Positions 24,357 to 31,858 of a DNA stretch of 35,862 nucleotides are shown in pieces. The stretch comes from Bacillus sp. AFS037270 (GTDB lineage: Bacteria; Bacillota; Bacilli; Bacillales_B; DSM-18226): the NCBI RefSeq assembly GCF_002585305.1, contig NZ_NUNF01000069.1:16786-52647 (forward strand), in the 5' to 3' direction. A model generated the notes under the pieces. The model worked only from the letters and a program-made list of their open reading frames with translations, was not told the origin of the DNA and ran no database searches. Each line of letters starts with the position of its first letter. The first letter of the stretch is position 1. A program made the position numbers and the translations under genes.

Positions 24357-24436
24357 TGGAATTTCCTCCCTATTCTGAAATTTGTAACCTATATAGGTTA
24401 TTCCCCATTGTTTTCTAAAACACCTTCAAAAAAATT

Positions 24437-24472
24437 AGCGTGCCATGTACTTTCATCATGACACGCTTTTTG
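24437..24472. terminator. Bidirectional terminator between dinB and the fabZ remnant
   Basis: AGCGTG (24437-24442) pairs with CACGCT (24462-24467), extended inside by CATG/CATG after one mismatch. T runs occur on both strands (plus CTTTTT, minus AATTTTTTT). It probably ends the minus-strand fabH transcript. Confidence 0.7.
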
Positions 24473-24557
24473 AAACTTTATTATAACAAAACAAATTAAA
24501 CACTGATCCTTGTTACAGGAATGCGCCCGATTGCTGAATATGAAAAATATGAAAAAG

Positions 24558-24756
24558 CTACAAAAATGGCATCTCAGTTATTTTACTAAAGTACCATTTG
24601 AAAGAAAGTAGCTATACCTTTCCCTTTTCCGATTGGTCCTTCTACACGGGTGATTTCAACCTCAAGACGGGGTTGGTCTCCCGGTCTAACTTTTTGTTTA
24701 AAACGACAAAGCAACATTAAAACCTCCATTGTGCCATCATTTTTTCTAGGTAATAG
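24558..24756 (-). pseudogene. fabZ: Decayed C-terminal remnant of fabZ (3-hydroxyacyl-ACP dehydratase)
   Basis: Starting 10 bases after the fabH stop, the minus strand encodes [20 protein letters not shown] then [14 protein letters not shown], which is the C-terminal part of FabZ (CRFRRPVVPGDQLRLEVEI type, GxIGKGK). The catalytic half, with the His and Glu residues, is absent. After GIAT the frame breaks; shifted frames continue SNGTLV and KITEMPFL to a stop at 24558. The longest intact frame is 47 codons (24586-24729). Together with the adjacent fabH this suggests a former fabH-fabZ pair reduced by an internal deletion and frameshifts. Confidence 0.75.
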
Positions 24757-24766
24757 TCAAAAGACT

Positions 24767-25774
24767 TCACAATGGTGTTGGCGCTGTGACTTGTTGATCA
24801 AAATTTATTTGTAAAAGTTGCCCAGCATGAACCAAACCAGCACCAAAACCATACATTAGAACATGGTCTCCATTTTTGACTTTCCCCTCACGGATTCCAA
24901 GGTCAAGTGCTAAAGGAATTGTAGCAGCAGAAGTATTTCCAAAGTTGATCAAGCTATATAGAGTTTTTTCCATTGGGTATTTTAATTTTTCACAAATTGG
25001 CTCTATTAAACGTAAGTTAGCACTGTGAGGTATAAACCAATTAACTTGATCTAAACACGTTCGCGTTTTTTCTAAAATCTGTCTAATACTATCGGGAACA
25101 TTCCTTACAACCCATCGAAAAACTTCTCTACCATTTTGTACAAGATATTGCGTATCTATTAACTCAATCTCATTGACCCTTTTTGATAGTCCAGAACGAT
25201 ATACATGTTGTGCTCCTCTTCCATCACTTCCCAGATGGAATCCAATGAAACTTTTTGATTTTTCATCCCTTTCAACTAATACAGCTCCAGCACCATCACC
25301 AAATAAAATACATGTACTTCTATCGGTATAATCTGTAATTTTTGAGATTGTATCTGCTCCAATGACTAGTACCTTTTTGTGGAGACCAGAAGAAATTAAA
25401 CTGTGTGCTGTATGTAATGCATAAACAAATCCTGCACATGCTGCACTTAAATCTATGGCACCTGTTTGGGATATTTTCAATCGGTCCTGTATAATACTTG
25501 AGACAGATGGAAATGGAAAATCCGGTGTGCTTGTTGCCACAATAATCATATCTACATCTTCGACAGTTTTATGATATCTTTGCATTAAATCTTTTACAGC
25601 AGAGACACACAAGTCACTGGTAAATTCATCAGGACGGGTTATTCTACGTTCGTGAATTCCGGTTCTTTGAATAATCCACTCATTATTTGTATCAACCATT
25701 TGCTCAAGGTCAATATTTGTTAATCTTCTTTCGGGTACATATGTCCCTATAGCTGTAATTCTTGCCCCTATCAT
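24767..25774 (-). CDS. fabH: 3-oxoacyl-ACP synthase III, FabH (FabHB-like)
   Basis: A 335-residue condensing enzyme that starts fatty acid synthesis by joining a short acyl-CoA primer to malonyl-ACP. The triad is present: Cys in AIDLSAACAGFVYAL (near 111), His in WFIPHSANLRLIEP (near 246) and Asn in LINFGNTSAATIPLAL (near 276). GFGAGLVHAGQLL ends the fold. The length is slightly longer than B. subtilis FabHA and FabHB. GGTGGAG precedes ATG. A perfect FapR-type operator covers its promoter, as for fabHB in B. subtilis. It is likely a second FabH that sets branched-chain primer use; a decayed fabZ follows it. Confidence 0.93.
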   Translation of the reverse strand: MIGARITAIGTYVPERRLTNIDLEQMVDTNNEWIIQRTGIHERRITRPDEFTSDLCVSAVKDLMQRYHKTVEDVDMIIVATSTPDFPFPSVSSIIQDRLKISQTGAIDLSAACAGFVYALHTAHSLISSGLHKKVLVIGADTISKITDYTDRSTCILFGDGAGAVLVERDEKSKSFIGFHLGSDGRGAQHVYRSGLSKRVNEIELIDTQYLVQNGREVFRWVVRNVPDSIRQILEKTRTCLDQVNWFIPHSANLRLIEPICEKLKYPMEKTLYSLINFGNTSAATIPLALDLGIREGKVKNGDHVLMYGFGAGLVHAGQLLQINFDQQVTAPTPL

Positions 25775-25805
25775 TCACTCCACCTCTATTTATTGTTAGT
25801 TGGTA

Positions 25806-25849
25806 TTAATACCTGGTACTAATTATAACCATATTTATCCTTTTTTCAA
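25806..25849 (-). promoter_or_regulatory. fabH promoter with FapR operator
   Basis: On the minus strand TTGAAA (plus 25844-25849) and TATAAT (plus 25822-25827) are 16 bp apart. The 17-bp palindrome TTAGTACCAGGTATTAA (plus 25806-25822) overlaps the -10 and the start site and matches the FapR operator type. FapR is the malonyl-CoA-responsive repressor of lipid genes in Bacillus. Confidence 0.82.
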
Positions 25850-26077
25850 GAAAAAGAAGGCTTTCCTTAAAAATAAAGCCATAGCGCTTGTCTAAGTTAA
25901 TAATTGCTTCCATTTGTTGTAGTAAATACAATCCAATAATACCCTCTAATTCTAATTATTCTGTAAAAGATTTAGTAATCTGGTCTGGTTCTGCATATTA
26001 AATATACATTTCACGCAGTATATAACCCTTACCAATAGCTAAAAATAACCATACAAAATTAAAGGGGTAAAAGGTAA

Positions 26078-26557
26078 ATGCAGCAATTTATAGAGAATTT
26101 AGACTTAGGAGCAAAGGGATTATGGTTTCCTGTTACAGCAAGTATTTTATTTGCACTAACAGCCCTAATAATCCCAAAAAAAAATATTTCTTGGAGAGAA
26201 ATTTATATTACATTTGGGGTAGTAGGGTTTGTTACTTGGTTTAGCGATGGGCTAATTGCCAGGGAACTCGACCTTTTTGATGTTGGGGACCCGAATAAAG
26301 CTGGAATTGGAGATGTTCTTAGTTATACCTTTATTCCAACCTCACTTGCAATACTTTTTTTAAATTACCTTACAAAGAATAATAAATGGAAATTGACATT
26401 ATATTTCACTTTAATTGCACTTTTAATAGAATTTGGGATGGTCTATGTTGAATATATGAAATTTAAAGGATGGAATTGGTTAGTTTCAATTATTGTTTTT
26501 CTTCTTGCTTTCGGTTTTTTATTACCAATTCATATTAAGTTAATTAGAAAAGAGTAA
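26078..26557 (+). CDS. CBO0543-like membrane protein, third copy
   Basis: A 159-residue protein with about five hydrophobic helices. It carries FGMVYVEYMKFKGWNWLV, the same E...K.KxWNW signature as the pair at 12022-13007, and a lysine-arginine C-terminus (IKLIRKE). AAAGG lies before ATG. The base composition is AT-richer than its neighbours. The 303 bases upstream (25775-26077) hold the fabH promoter and otherwise nothing I can identify. Function unknown. Confidence 0.68.
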   Translation: MQQFIENLDLGAKGLWFPVTASILFALTALIIPKKNISWREIYITFGVVGFVTWFSDGLIARELDLFDVGDPNKAGIGDVLSYTFIPTSLAILFLNYLTKNNKWKLTLYFTLIALLIEFGMVYVEYMKFKGWNWLVSIIVFLLAFGFLLPIHIKLIRKE

Positions 26558-26784
26558 CTTATTCTAGATTTTATAAACCCTCAGTCACCTACTTGAAAAG
26601 CCATTTTTAGATTTGCCAAAGGGATTATCACAGTTTCTACGGTAAAAGAAGACGGTTGTCACACCGACCCACACTTTACCAATTGTACGAAAACTTTCAT
26701 CTTTCAAACCCTATTTCCAGCTTTATACACTTTATAATCATGTTAGGAACAGTTCTTTTCTATCTATGATTATGGAGGATCTAT

Positions 26785-27081
26785 ATGAAAAAAATCTGGG
26801 CAGTGGTGGGCTTATCACTTGTATTATTGACTGGCTGTTCATCTAAGGCTGCGGATAAGACGGAAGCATTAGATGGAGAGACGCTTTATGGAAATAAGTG
26901 TTCAGCCTGTCATGGCGGTAATTTAAAAGGTGCTGTCGGACCATCTGTTTTAAATATGAGCAGCAAATATTCAGAAGACGAATTATTTAAGATGATCACC
27001 GAAGGGTCAGATAAAATGCCAGGACATCTTCTGACGGATGATGAATCTAGAGTCGTTACTAAGTGGTTGATGAAGAAATAG
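26785..27081 (+). CDS. cccB: Cytochrome c-551 lipoprotein, CccB-like
   Basis: A 98-residue membrane-anchored c-type cytochrome. A lipoprotein signal peptide with lipobox VLLTGCSS (Cys19) is followed by an acidic linker and one heme-binding CxxCH (NKCSACHGGNLKG). The axial methionine is in SDKMPGHLLTDDE, near the C-terminus. It is shorter than B. subtilis CccB (about 112 residues) but has the same plan. It would carry electrons on the outer face between the bc complex and a cytochrome oxidase. TATGGAGG precedes ATG. It is a single gene with a long perfect hairpin downstream. Confidence 0.92.
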   Translation: MKKIWAVVGLSLVLLTGCSSKAADKTEALDGETLYGNKCSACHGGNLKGAVGPSVLNMSSKYSEDELFKMITEGSDKMPGHLLTDDESRVVTKWLMKK

Positions 27082-27112
27082 TATCCATATAAACCATAAT
27101 GCAAATACAATT

Positions 27113-27165
27113 AAAGGTGTCAGGCACCATGTGAATTTTTCACATGGTGCCTGACACCTTTATTC
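27113..27165. terminator. Long perfect hairpin terminator built from GGTGTCAGGCACC repeats
   Basis: A 23-bp perfect stem (27113-27135 with 27139-27161, three-base loop) contains GGTGTCAGGCACC and its complement as arms, with T after it on the plus strand. It separates cccB from the convergent FadR-type gene and could end both. The 13-bp arm recurs at 23337-23349. Confidence 0.82.
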
Positions 27166-27169
27166 TTTA

Positions 27170-27868
27170 CTAAATCCTAGTCCCTTTCAGTACCTTCTGC
27201 CGGACATAATCGAGGTGAAGGTACATTTGGTGGAAGGCTTCAAAGGGGTCACGGTTGGCCAGTGCTTCATAAATCGCGGTATGATGGCGGACCGTCCGCT
27301 CCGGTTCACGGACCTTAATCTCACTATTAATCTTCACCAGCGTCACGATTAATGAATCAATCATCCCTTCGACAATCGGATTATCGGCACTTAACGCGAT
27401 AATGCGGTGAAATTCCATATCGGCTTCCCCATAGTTACCATCTTGACAATTCTCGATGATTTCAATCGTCTGCTTTAATCTTGCGAGCTCTTCCTCACTA
27501 ATTTTCTCAGCCGCCATCGTAATGAGCCCTAACTCCAATGCCATCCGGGCCTCTACCAATGCCTGCAGATTATCATGTGCTAAAGCCAGCATGACCGAAA
27601 AGGGGTGGCTGCTGATTTTATTATTAAAAAATGTCCCCTCCCGCGTTTTACGGGTTATAACGCCCAGGGACTCTAAGGAACTAAGCGCCTCACGCAGCAC
27701 AGGACGGCTGACTTCTAAGATCTCCAATAATTCCATTTCTGTAGGCAGCCTATCTCCTGGCTTGAGCTGGCCGCTAATTAATAGCTGGACAATACTCTCC
27801 ATTACCTGCTTTGATAATGTATGACGCTGAACGATTTCAACATTTATTTTTTTCGAAGGGTCTTTCAT
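27170..27868 (-). CDS. FadR-subfamily GntR regulator
   Basis: A 232-residue repressor-type protein: GntR winged helix at about residues 10-75 (SKQVMESIVQLLISGQLKPG, LPTEMELLEILEVSRPVLRE, LESLGVITRKTREGTFF), then an FCD domain (about 90-215) with the metal-ligand type residues D and H in EADMEFHRIIALS, RHHTAIYEAL and HLDYVRQK. CGAGGAG precedes ATG. It is the last gene of the sugar-diacid cluster, on the same strand as garK but 134 bases and a terminator away. B. subtilis ycbG is a similar regulator beside its glucarate genes, so control of this cluster is a fair inference. Confidence 0.88.
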   Translation of the reverse strand: MKDPSKKINVEIVQRHTLSKQVMESIVQLLISGQLKPGDRLPTEMELLEILEVSRPVLREALSSLESLGVITRKTREGTFFNNKISSHPFSVMLALAHDNLQALVEARMALELGLITMAAEKISEEELARLKQTIEIIENCQDGNYGEADMEFHRIIALSADNPIVEGMIDSLIVTLVKINSEIKVREPERTVRHHTAIYEALANRDPFEAFHQMYLHLDYVRQKVLKGTRI

Positions 27869-27962
27869 ATTAGGCTCCTCGGGTCACAATCTAATTTGTA
27901 ATCTCTTCCATTATTACCTTAAATGAAAAAAGGTTCAAGTTATAGATTCCACTTGGCTTCTA

Positions 27963-27992
27963 AAAAAATAGCTGCCAAGAAAACTTGGCAGC
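27963..27992 (-). terminator. Terminator of glycerate kinase
   Basis: GCTGCCAAG (27971-27979) pairs with CTTGGCAGC (27984-27992) around four A; on the minus strand TATTTTTTT follows. Confidence 0.92.
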
Positions 27993-28002
27993 ATCATCAA
28001 AT

Positions 28003-29130
28003 TTATACCTTTAATACGCGGCAGATATTTTCTGCTGCAAACTCAATATTGGCCTCTCCAGCTTCCAAAGCATCCTCTAAAGAGGTCACACCTGTCAAAA
28101 TACCAATAATCGCCGTAAACCCGTTCTCATACAAAGGCTCAACACCTTTGCCAATTCGGCCGGCAAACGCAATCACCGGGATAGAATACTTCTTTGCAAT
28201 CTTCGCTACGCCATATGGAGTCTTCCCAAAAAGTGTCTGCCCATCAATACTGCCTTCTCCTGTAAACACATAATCCGCACCTTGGACGCGCTCCTCAAGG
28301 CCGGTATACTCTATCACAAGGTCGACACCCTTTTTCAACTGAGCATTTAAAAAGGCCATCAACCCAGCACCAAGTCCACCGGCTGCTCCGGCACCCTCCA
28401 TATGAGCGATATCCTTACCCAGCTGCGCATTCATTACTTCCGCAAAATGAGCTAAATTTTGATCAAGGACCTGCACGACCTCAGGAGTTGCCCCTTTTTG
28501 GGGACCAAAGATGGCGGAGGCGCCGTTTTCACCAATTAACGGATTGGACACATCACAGGCCACGTCCATTTTGACATTTTTTATTCGTTCATCCAAGCCG
28601 CTTACATCAATTGTATGAAGCCGTTTCAAGGCACCGCCGCCAAATGATAGCTCTTCACCATGTTCATCTTTAAAAGAAACACCCAGTGCCTGAAGCATTC
28701 CTGCCCCGCCATCATTAGTTGCACTGCCGCCGATTCCGATTAAAAACCGGCTGACACCCTTGTCCAATGCATGCTTGATTAATTGCCCGGTTCCAAAAGT
28801 AGTCGTCAATAGAGGATCGCGGTCTTCAGGTTTAAGTAATTCCAATCCACTTGCACTTGCCATTTCAATAACAGCGGTTTGCCCTTCTCCCAAGAGACCG
28901 TATTCGGCAATAACCTTCTCGCCTAGCGGTCCAAGCACCTCGGTCTTGATGATCTCCCCGTTTGTCATACTGACGAGAGATTCGACCGTGCCTTCCCCCC
29001 CGTCAGCCATCGGAACAATCACACATTCCGCATTAGGAAAAACCTTCCGGACCCCTCTTTCCATTGCAAGGGCAGCATCTTTCGCCGTCATACTCTCTTT
29101 AAACGAATCAGGCGCTAGTACAAACTTCAT
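28003..29130 (-). CDS. garK: Glycerate 2-kinase, GarK/GlxK family
   Basis: A 375-residue cytoplasmic kinase that makes 2-phosphoglycerate from D-glycerate and ATP. The start KFVLAPDSFKESMTAKDAA, the MADGGEGTVESLV loop, the GIGGSATNDGGAGMLQALG glycine-rich region, GAGAAGGLGAGLMAFL and FTGEGSIDGQTLFGKTP identify the family. The second ATG (29130) is chosen because AAAGGA lies nine bases upstream of it; the first (29136) is too close. It lies 235 bases downstream of gudD, beyond a repeat element and a hairpin, so it may have its own promoter. It completes the tartronate semialdehyde branch and feeds glycolysis. Confidence 0.93.
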   Translation of the reverse strand: MKFVLAPDSFKESMTAKDAALAMERGVRKVFPNAECVIVPMADGGEGTVESLVSMTNGEIIKTEVLGPLGEKVIAEYGLLGEGQTAVIEMASASGLELLKPEDRDPLLTTTFGTGQLIKHALDKGVSRFLIGIGGSATNDGGAGMLQALGVSFKDEHGEELSFGGGALKRLHTIDVSGLDERIKNVKMDVACDVSNPLIGENGASAIFGPQKGATPEVVQVLDQNLAHFAEVMNAQLGKDIAHMEGAGAAGGLGAGLMAFLNAQLKKGVDLVIEYTGLEERVQGADYVFTGEGSIDGQTLFGKTPYGVAKIAKKYSIPVIAFAGRIGKGVEPLYENGFTAIIGILTGVTSLEDALEAGEANIEFAAENICRVLKV

Positions 29131-29170
29131 AACCATCTGTCCTTTACGGTTAATTTGAAAAATTTTTTAT

Positions 29171-29198
29171 AAAAGAAGGGTGACCAAGCAGTCACCCT
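29171..29198 (-). terminator. Terminator-like hairpin upstream of garK
   Basis: AGGGTGAC (29177-29184) pairs with GTCACCCT (29191-29198); the minus strand continues TCTTTTAT. It would stop transcripts from gudD before garK. Confidence 0.65.
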
Positions 29199-29221
29199 AT
29201 TTGTATTTAGAGAATTATCTA

Positions 29222-29363
29222 GATTCAGCGCCGAGGGACCCGGGTCAAAGACCATTCCTTCAATAAGGCTAAAGAGCAGCCCTTTCACCGGGCCGAATGC
29301 AGCCTTGCGTCCCTAGGAAAAAATAACTGCTTTTTTCCCTGATCAAGGCGCTTCCACTTTTCT
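29222..29363 (-). repeat. Dispersed repeat copy, minus orientation
   Basis: Read on the minus strand it begins AGAAAAGTGGAAGCGCCTTGATCAGGG, holds the inverted AAAAAAG/TTTTTTCC segment of the 7180 copy, a degenerate GGCCCGGTGAAAGGGCTG block, and ends CGGCGCTGAATCTAGATAATTCTC. The element abuts the gudD stop codon and separates gudD from garK. It is the only complete copy in this orientation. Confidence 0.7.
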
Positions 29364-29365
29364 TT

Positions 29366-30718
29366 TTATCGAACCAAACATGGGCGCTTGTTGTCAAACT
29401 TCCAGCCCGGGATGTAGAATTGCATTCCGACAGAGTCGTCACGAGAATTTAATCCCATATTGTTATATAATTCATGAGCCTTCATGATTTGATCCATATC
29501 AACTTCTACCCCTAAGCCTGGCTTATCAGGAATCGTTAAATGTCCGTCAACAATTTGGAATGGATCCTTCGTCAAGCGCTCAATGCCTTCCTGCCAAATC
29601 CAGTGTGTATCAATCGCCGTGATTTCACCAGGTGCTGCCGCTGCAACATGGGTAAACATCGCAAGGGAGATATCAAAGTGGTTATTAGAGTGAGACCCCC
29701 AAGTTAGGCCCCAATCATTACACATTTGCGCTACACGCACTGAACCTTGCATCGTCCAGAAGTGCGGATCCGCAAGCGGGATATCCACTGATTGCAGGGA
29801 AATCGTATGACCCATTTGCCGCCAGTCCGTAGCAATCATGTTGGTTGCTGTTGGAAGACCTGTTTGTCTTCTAAACTCAGCCATCACTTCACGGCCAGAA
29901 TACCCATTTTCCGCACCGCAAGGATCTTCCGCATAAGTTAGAATTCCATGCATATCTTTGCAAAGCTCAACTGCTTCTTTCAATGACCATGCACCATTTG
30001 GATCAAGGGTAATTCTTGCATCTGGGAATCTTTCTTTTAGTGCCTTAATCGCTTTAATTTCTTCTTTCCCTTCTAACACGCCGCCTTTAAGTTTGAAGTC
30101 TTTGAAGCCATAAAGGGCTTGTGAAGCTTCGGCAAGACGGACAACCGTTTCGGGAGTTAACGCTTCTTCGTGCCGGATACGGTACCATTCCACCTCAGAA
30201 TCAGGGTTGCTGTAATAAGGAAGATCCGTCCGATTGCGATCGCCAATGTAGAACAAGTAACCAAGTGTCTTTACCTTGTCACGCTGCTGGCCTTCACCTA
30301 GAAGAGCAGCAACTGGAACATTTAAGTGCTTTCCTAATAGGTCAAGCAATGCAGCCTCAATCGCAGTAACAGCATGAATCGTAATCCGTAAGTCAAACGT
30401 TTGTAAACCGCGGCCAGCTGAATCACGTCCGGCAAATTCGCTTCGTACTTTATTTAAGATATTATTATAGTTACCTATTGATGAACCGATTACAATTGCT
30501 TTTGCATCTTCAAGTGTTTTCCGAATTCCTTCGCCGCCAGGTACTTCACCAACACCGACATTTCCATTGCTATCTTTTAAGATGACAATATTTCTTGTAA
30601 AATAAGCGCCGTGTGCACCGCTTAGGTTTAAAAGCATGCTATCACGGCCTGCAACCGGATATACTTCCATTTCTGTCACAACTGGAGTAGCACTAATTAC
30701 TTTCTCAACTGTATTCAT
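29366..30718 (-). CDS. gudD: Glucarate dehydratase GudD
   Basis: A 450-residue enolase-superfamily enzyme that removes water from D-glucarate to give 5-keto-4-deoxy-D-glucarate. Seen: the N-terminal capping domain with FTRNIVIL and [10 protein letters not shown], the KxK base in [13 protein letters not shown], the metal ligands in [21 protein letters not shown] and ATNMIATDW, and the His-Asp end in [16 protein letters not shown]. subtilis GudD is about 455 residues. I chose the ATG at 30718, where GGAGA lies nine bases upstream, over a TTG 15 bases earlier. It is the last gene of the dapA-like/gntP/garR/gudD run. Confidence 0.95.
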   Translation of the reverse strand: MNTVEKVISATPVVTEMEVYPVAGRDSMLLNLSGAHGAYFTRNIVILKDSNGNVGVGEVPGGEGIRKTLEDAKAIVIGSSIGNYNNILNKVRSEFAGRDSAGRGLQTFDLRITIHAVTAIEAALLDLLGKHLNVPVAALLGEGQQRDKVKTLGYLFYIGDRNRTDLPYYSNPDSEVEWYRIRHEEALTPETVVRLAEASQALYGFKDFKLKGGVLEGKEEIKAIKALKERFPDARITLDPNGAWSLKEAVELCKDMHGILTYAEDPCGAENGYSGREVMAEFRRQTGLPTATNMIATDWRQMGHTISLQSVDIPLADPHFWTMQGSVRVAQMCNDWGLTWGSHSNNHFDISLAMFTHVAAAAPGEITAIDTHWIWQEGIERLTKDPFQIVDGHLTIPDKPGLGVEVDMDQIMKAHELYNNMGLNSRDDSVGMQFYIPGWKFDNKRPCLVR

Positions 30719-30760
30719 GGGGATTTTCTCCAATCAAAATGGTTTAGTTTTGTTAAAGGA

Positions 30761-30792
30761 GAGAACATGGCTTCATTTATTGCCACGTTCTC
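30761..30792. repeat. Stem-loop between garR and gudD
   Basis: GAGAACATGGC (30761-30771) pairs with GCCACGTTCTC (30782-30792), one mismatch, ten-base loop. On the minus (transcribed) strand no T run follows, so an RNA-processing or stabilising hairpin is as likely as a terminator. Confidence 0.45.
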
Positions 30793-30819
30793 CATAATGT
30801 TTTTTCAATAAGGAATGAT

Positions 30820-31707
30820 TTAACGAGAAACTTCAACGTTAGCTAACTTTTCATAGTATTTTAATAGACTGCTGTGGTCTTCAAATTCATGACCATCTAC
30901 TTTCAGTGCATACATCATTTCTAATACAGCTGCTGTTAATGGAGCTGGAGCGCCGAACTCATGGCTCGTTTCCATTGCATTTGTTAAATCTTTAATGTGT
31001 AAGTTGATTCGGAAACCTGGGTCGAAGTTACGGTCTAGCATCATTGGCGCTTTGGCATCTAATACTGTGCTTCCAGCTAAACCGCCGCGAATAGCTTGAT
31101 AAACAGCTTCTGGATTTACACCAGCTTTTTGCGCTAACACGAATGCTTCCGATACAGCTGCAATGTTTAAGGCTACGATGACTTGGTTAGCAAGCTTTGT
31201 GACGTTACCTGCACCAATTTCACCAACATGGACAACAGATCCAGCCATTGCGGCTAATACCTCTTTCACTTCTTCAAAAACTTCTTTCTTACCGCCAACC
31301 ATTACAGAGATGGTTCCATCAATTGCCTTTGGCTCGCCGCCGCTGACAGGTGCATCTAGCATTTCAACGCCTTTTTCAATTAAAGCACGATACACTTCTT
31401 GAGAAGCAGCTGGTGCGATGGAACTCATGTCAATGTAAATTAATCCATCACGTGCGCCTTCAATCAGCCCGTTTTCTCCCAATGCAACAGCTTTTACGTT
31501 TGGAGAGTTTGGAAGCATCGTAATAACGATATCTGCTTTTTCAGCGATTGCCTTTGGCGTTGTTTCTACTTCAGCTCCTAGTTGTTCAAGTTCTTTGACT
31601 GCATCCTTATTAAAATCACTAACGATTAACTGGTATCCAGCTTTGATCAAGTTTTTGCTCATCGGCTTACCCATAATTCCTAATCCAATAAATCCAATTT
31701 TCTTCAT
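30820..31707 (-). CDS. garR: 2-hydroxy-3-oxopropionate (tartronate semialdehyde) reductase GarR
   Basis: A 295-residue beta-hydroxyacid dehydrogenase. The NAD(P) fold motif IGFIGLGIMGKPMSKNLI opens the protein, the substrate loop DAPVSGGEPKA follows, and the catalytic lysine is in NVTKLANQVIVALN. Residues KDLTNAMETSHEFGAPAPL match the C-terminal domain of GarR/GlxR enzymes. It would reduce tartronate semialdehyde to D-glycerate. In this cluster it sits between the GntP permease and gudD, as the third gene of the operon, with 151 bases (including a 16-bp palindrome) before it. Some relatives are 3-hydroxyisobutyrate dehydrogenases, but the context favours GarR. Confidence 0.93.
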   Translation of the reverse strand: MKKIGFIGLGIMGKPMSKNLIKAGYQLIVSDFNKDAVKELEQLGAEVETTPKAIAEKADIVITMLPNSPNVKAVALGENGLIEGARDGLIYIDMSSIAPAASQEVYRALIEKGVEMLDAPVSGGEPKAIDGTISVMVGGKKEVFEEVKEVLAAMAGSVVHVGEIGAGNVTKLANQVIVALNIAAVSEAFVLAQKAGVNPEAVYQAIRGGLAGSTVLDAKAPMMLDRNFDPGFRINLHIKDLTNAMETSHEFGAPAPLTAAVLEMMYALKVDGHEFEDHSSLLKYYEKLANVEVSR

Positions 31708-31744
31708 TATTACTTCACTCCTACAGATTTTTTTATTTAAAGAG

Positions 31745-31760
31745 AGTACAAGATTGTACT
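31745..31760. promoter_or_regulatory. 16-bp palindrome upstream of garR
   Basis: AGTACAAGATTGTACT is a perfect inverted repeat (7-bp arms, GA centre) 38 bases before the garR start. A further inverted pair, CGGGCAG (31789-31795) and CTGCCCG (31833-31839), lies upstream. A regulator site or an intercistronic hairpin is possible. Confidence 0.35.
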
Positions 31761-31858
31761 TTTCTTGTTAAAAATTTTGACACCATGGCGGGCAGCAAAC
31801 TCCCAACTTAATGGAACATATTTATGGATTTACTGCCCGGTTGACTCAAAAGAAATTA

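Noticed and set aside
24520..24588. A plus-strand peptide (MRPIAEYEKYEKATKM)
   Set aside because: It lies largely on the strand opposite the decayed fabZ tail and has no ribosome binding site.
25810..25960. An open minus-strand stretch of about 46 codons upstream of fabH
   Set aside because: It runs through the fabH promoter and FapR operator and lacks a start signal.
26600..26740. A 44-codon plus-strand open stretch before cccB (KAIFRFAKGIITVSTVKEDG)
   Set aside because: No start or ribosome binding site, and no recognisable family; may be a remnant but cannot be supported.
27130..27145. GTGAA-TTTT-TTCAC-like sequence resembling the cdaR-region operators
   Set aside because: It is the tip of the cccB terminator hairpin, where such symmetry is expected.
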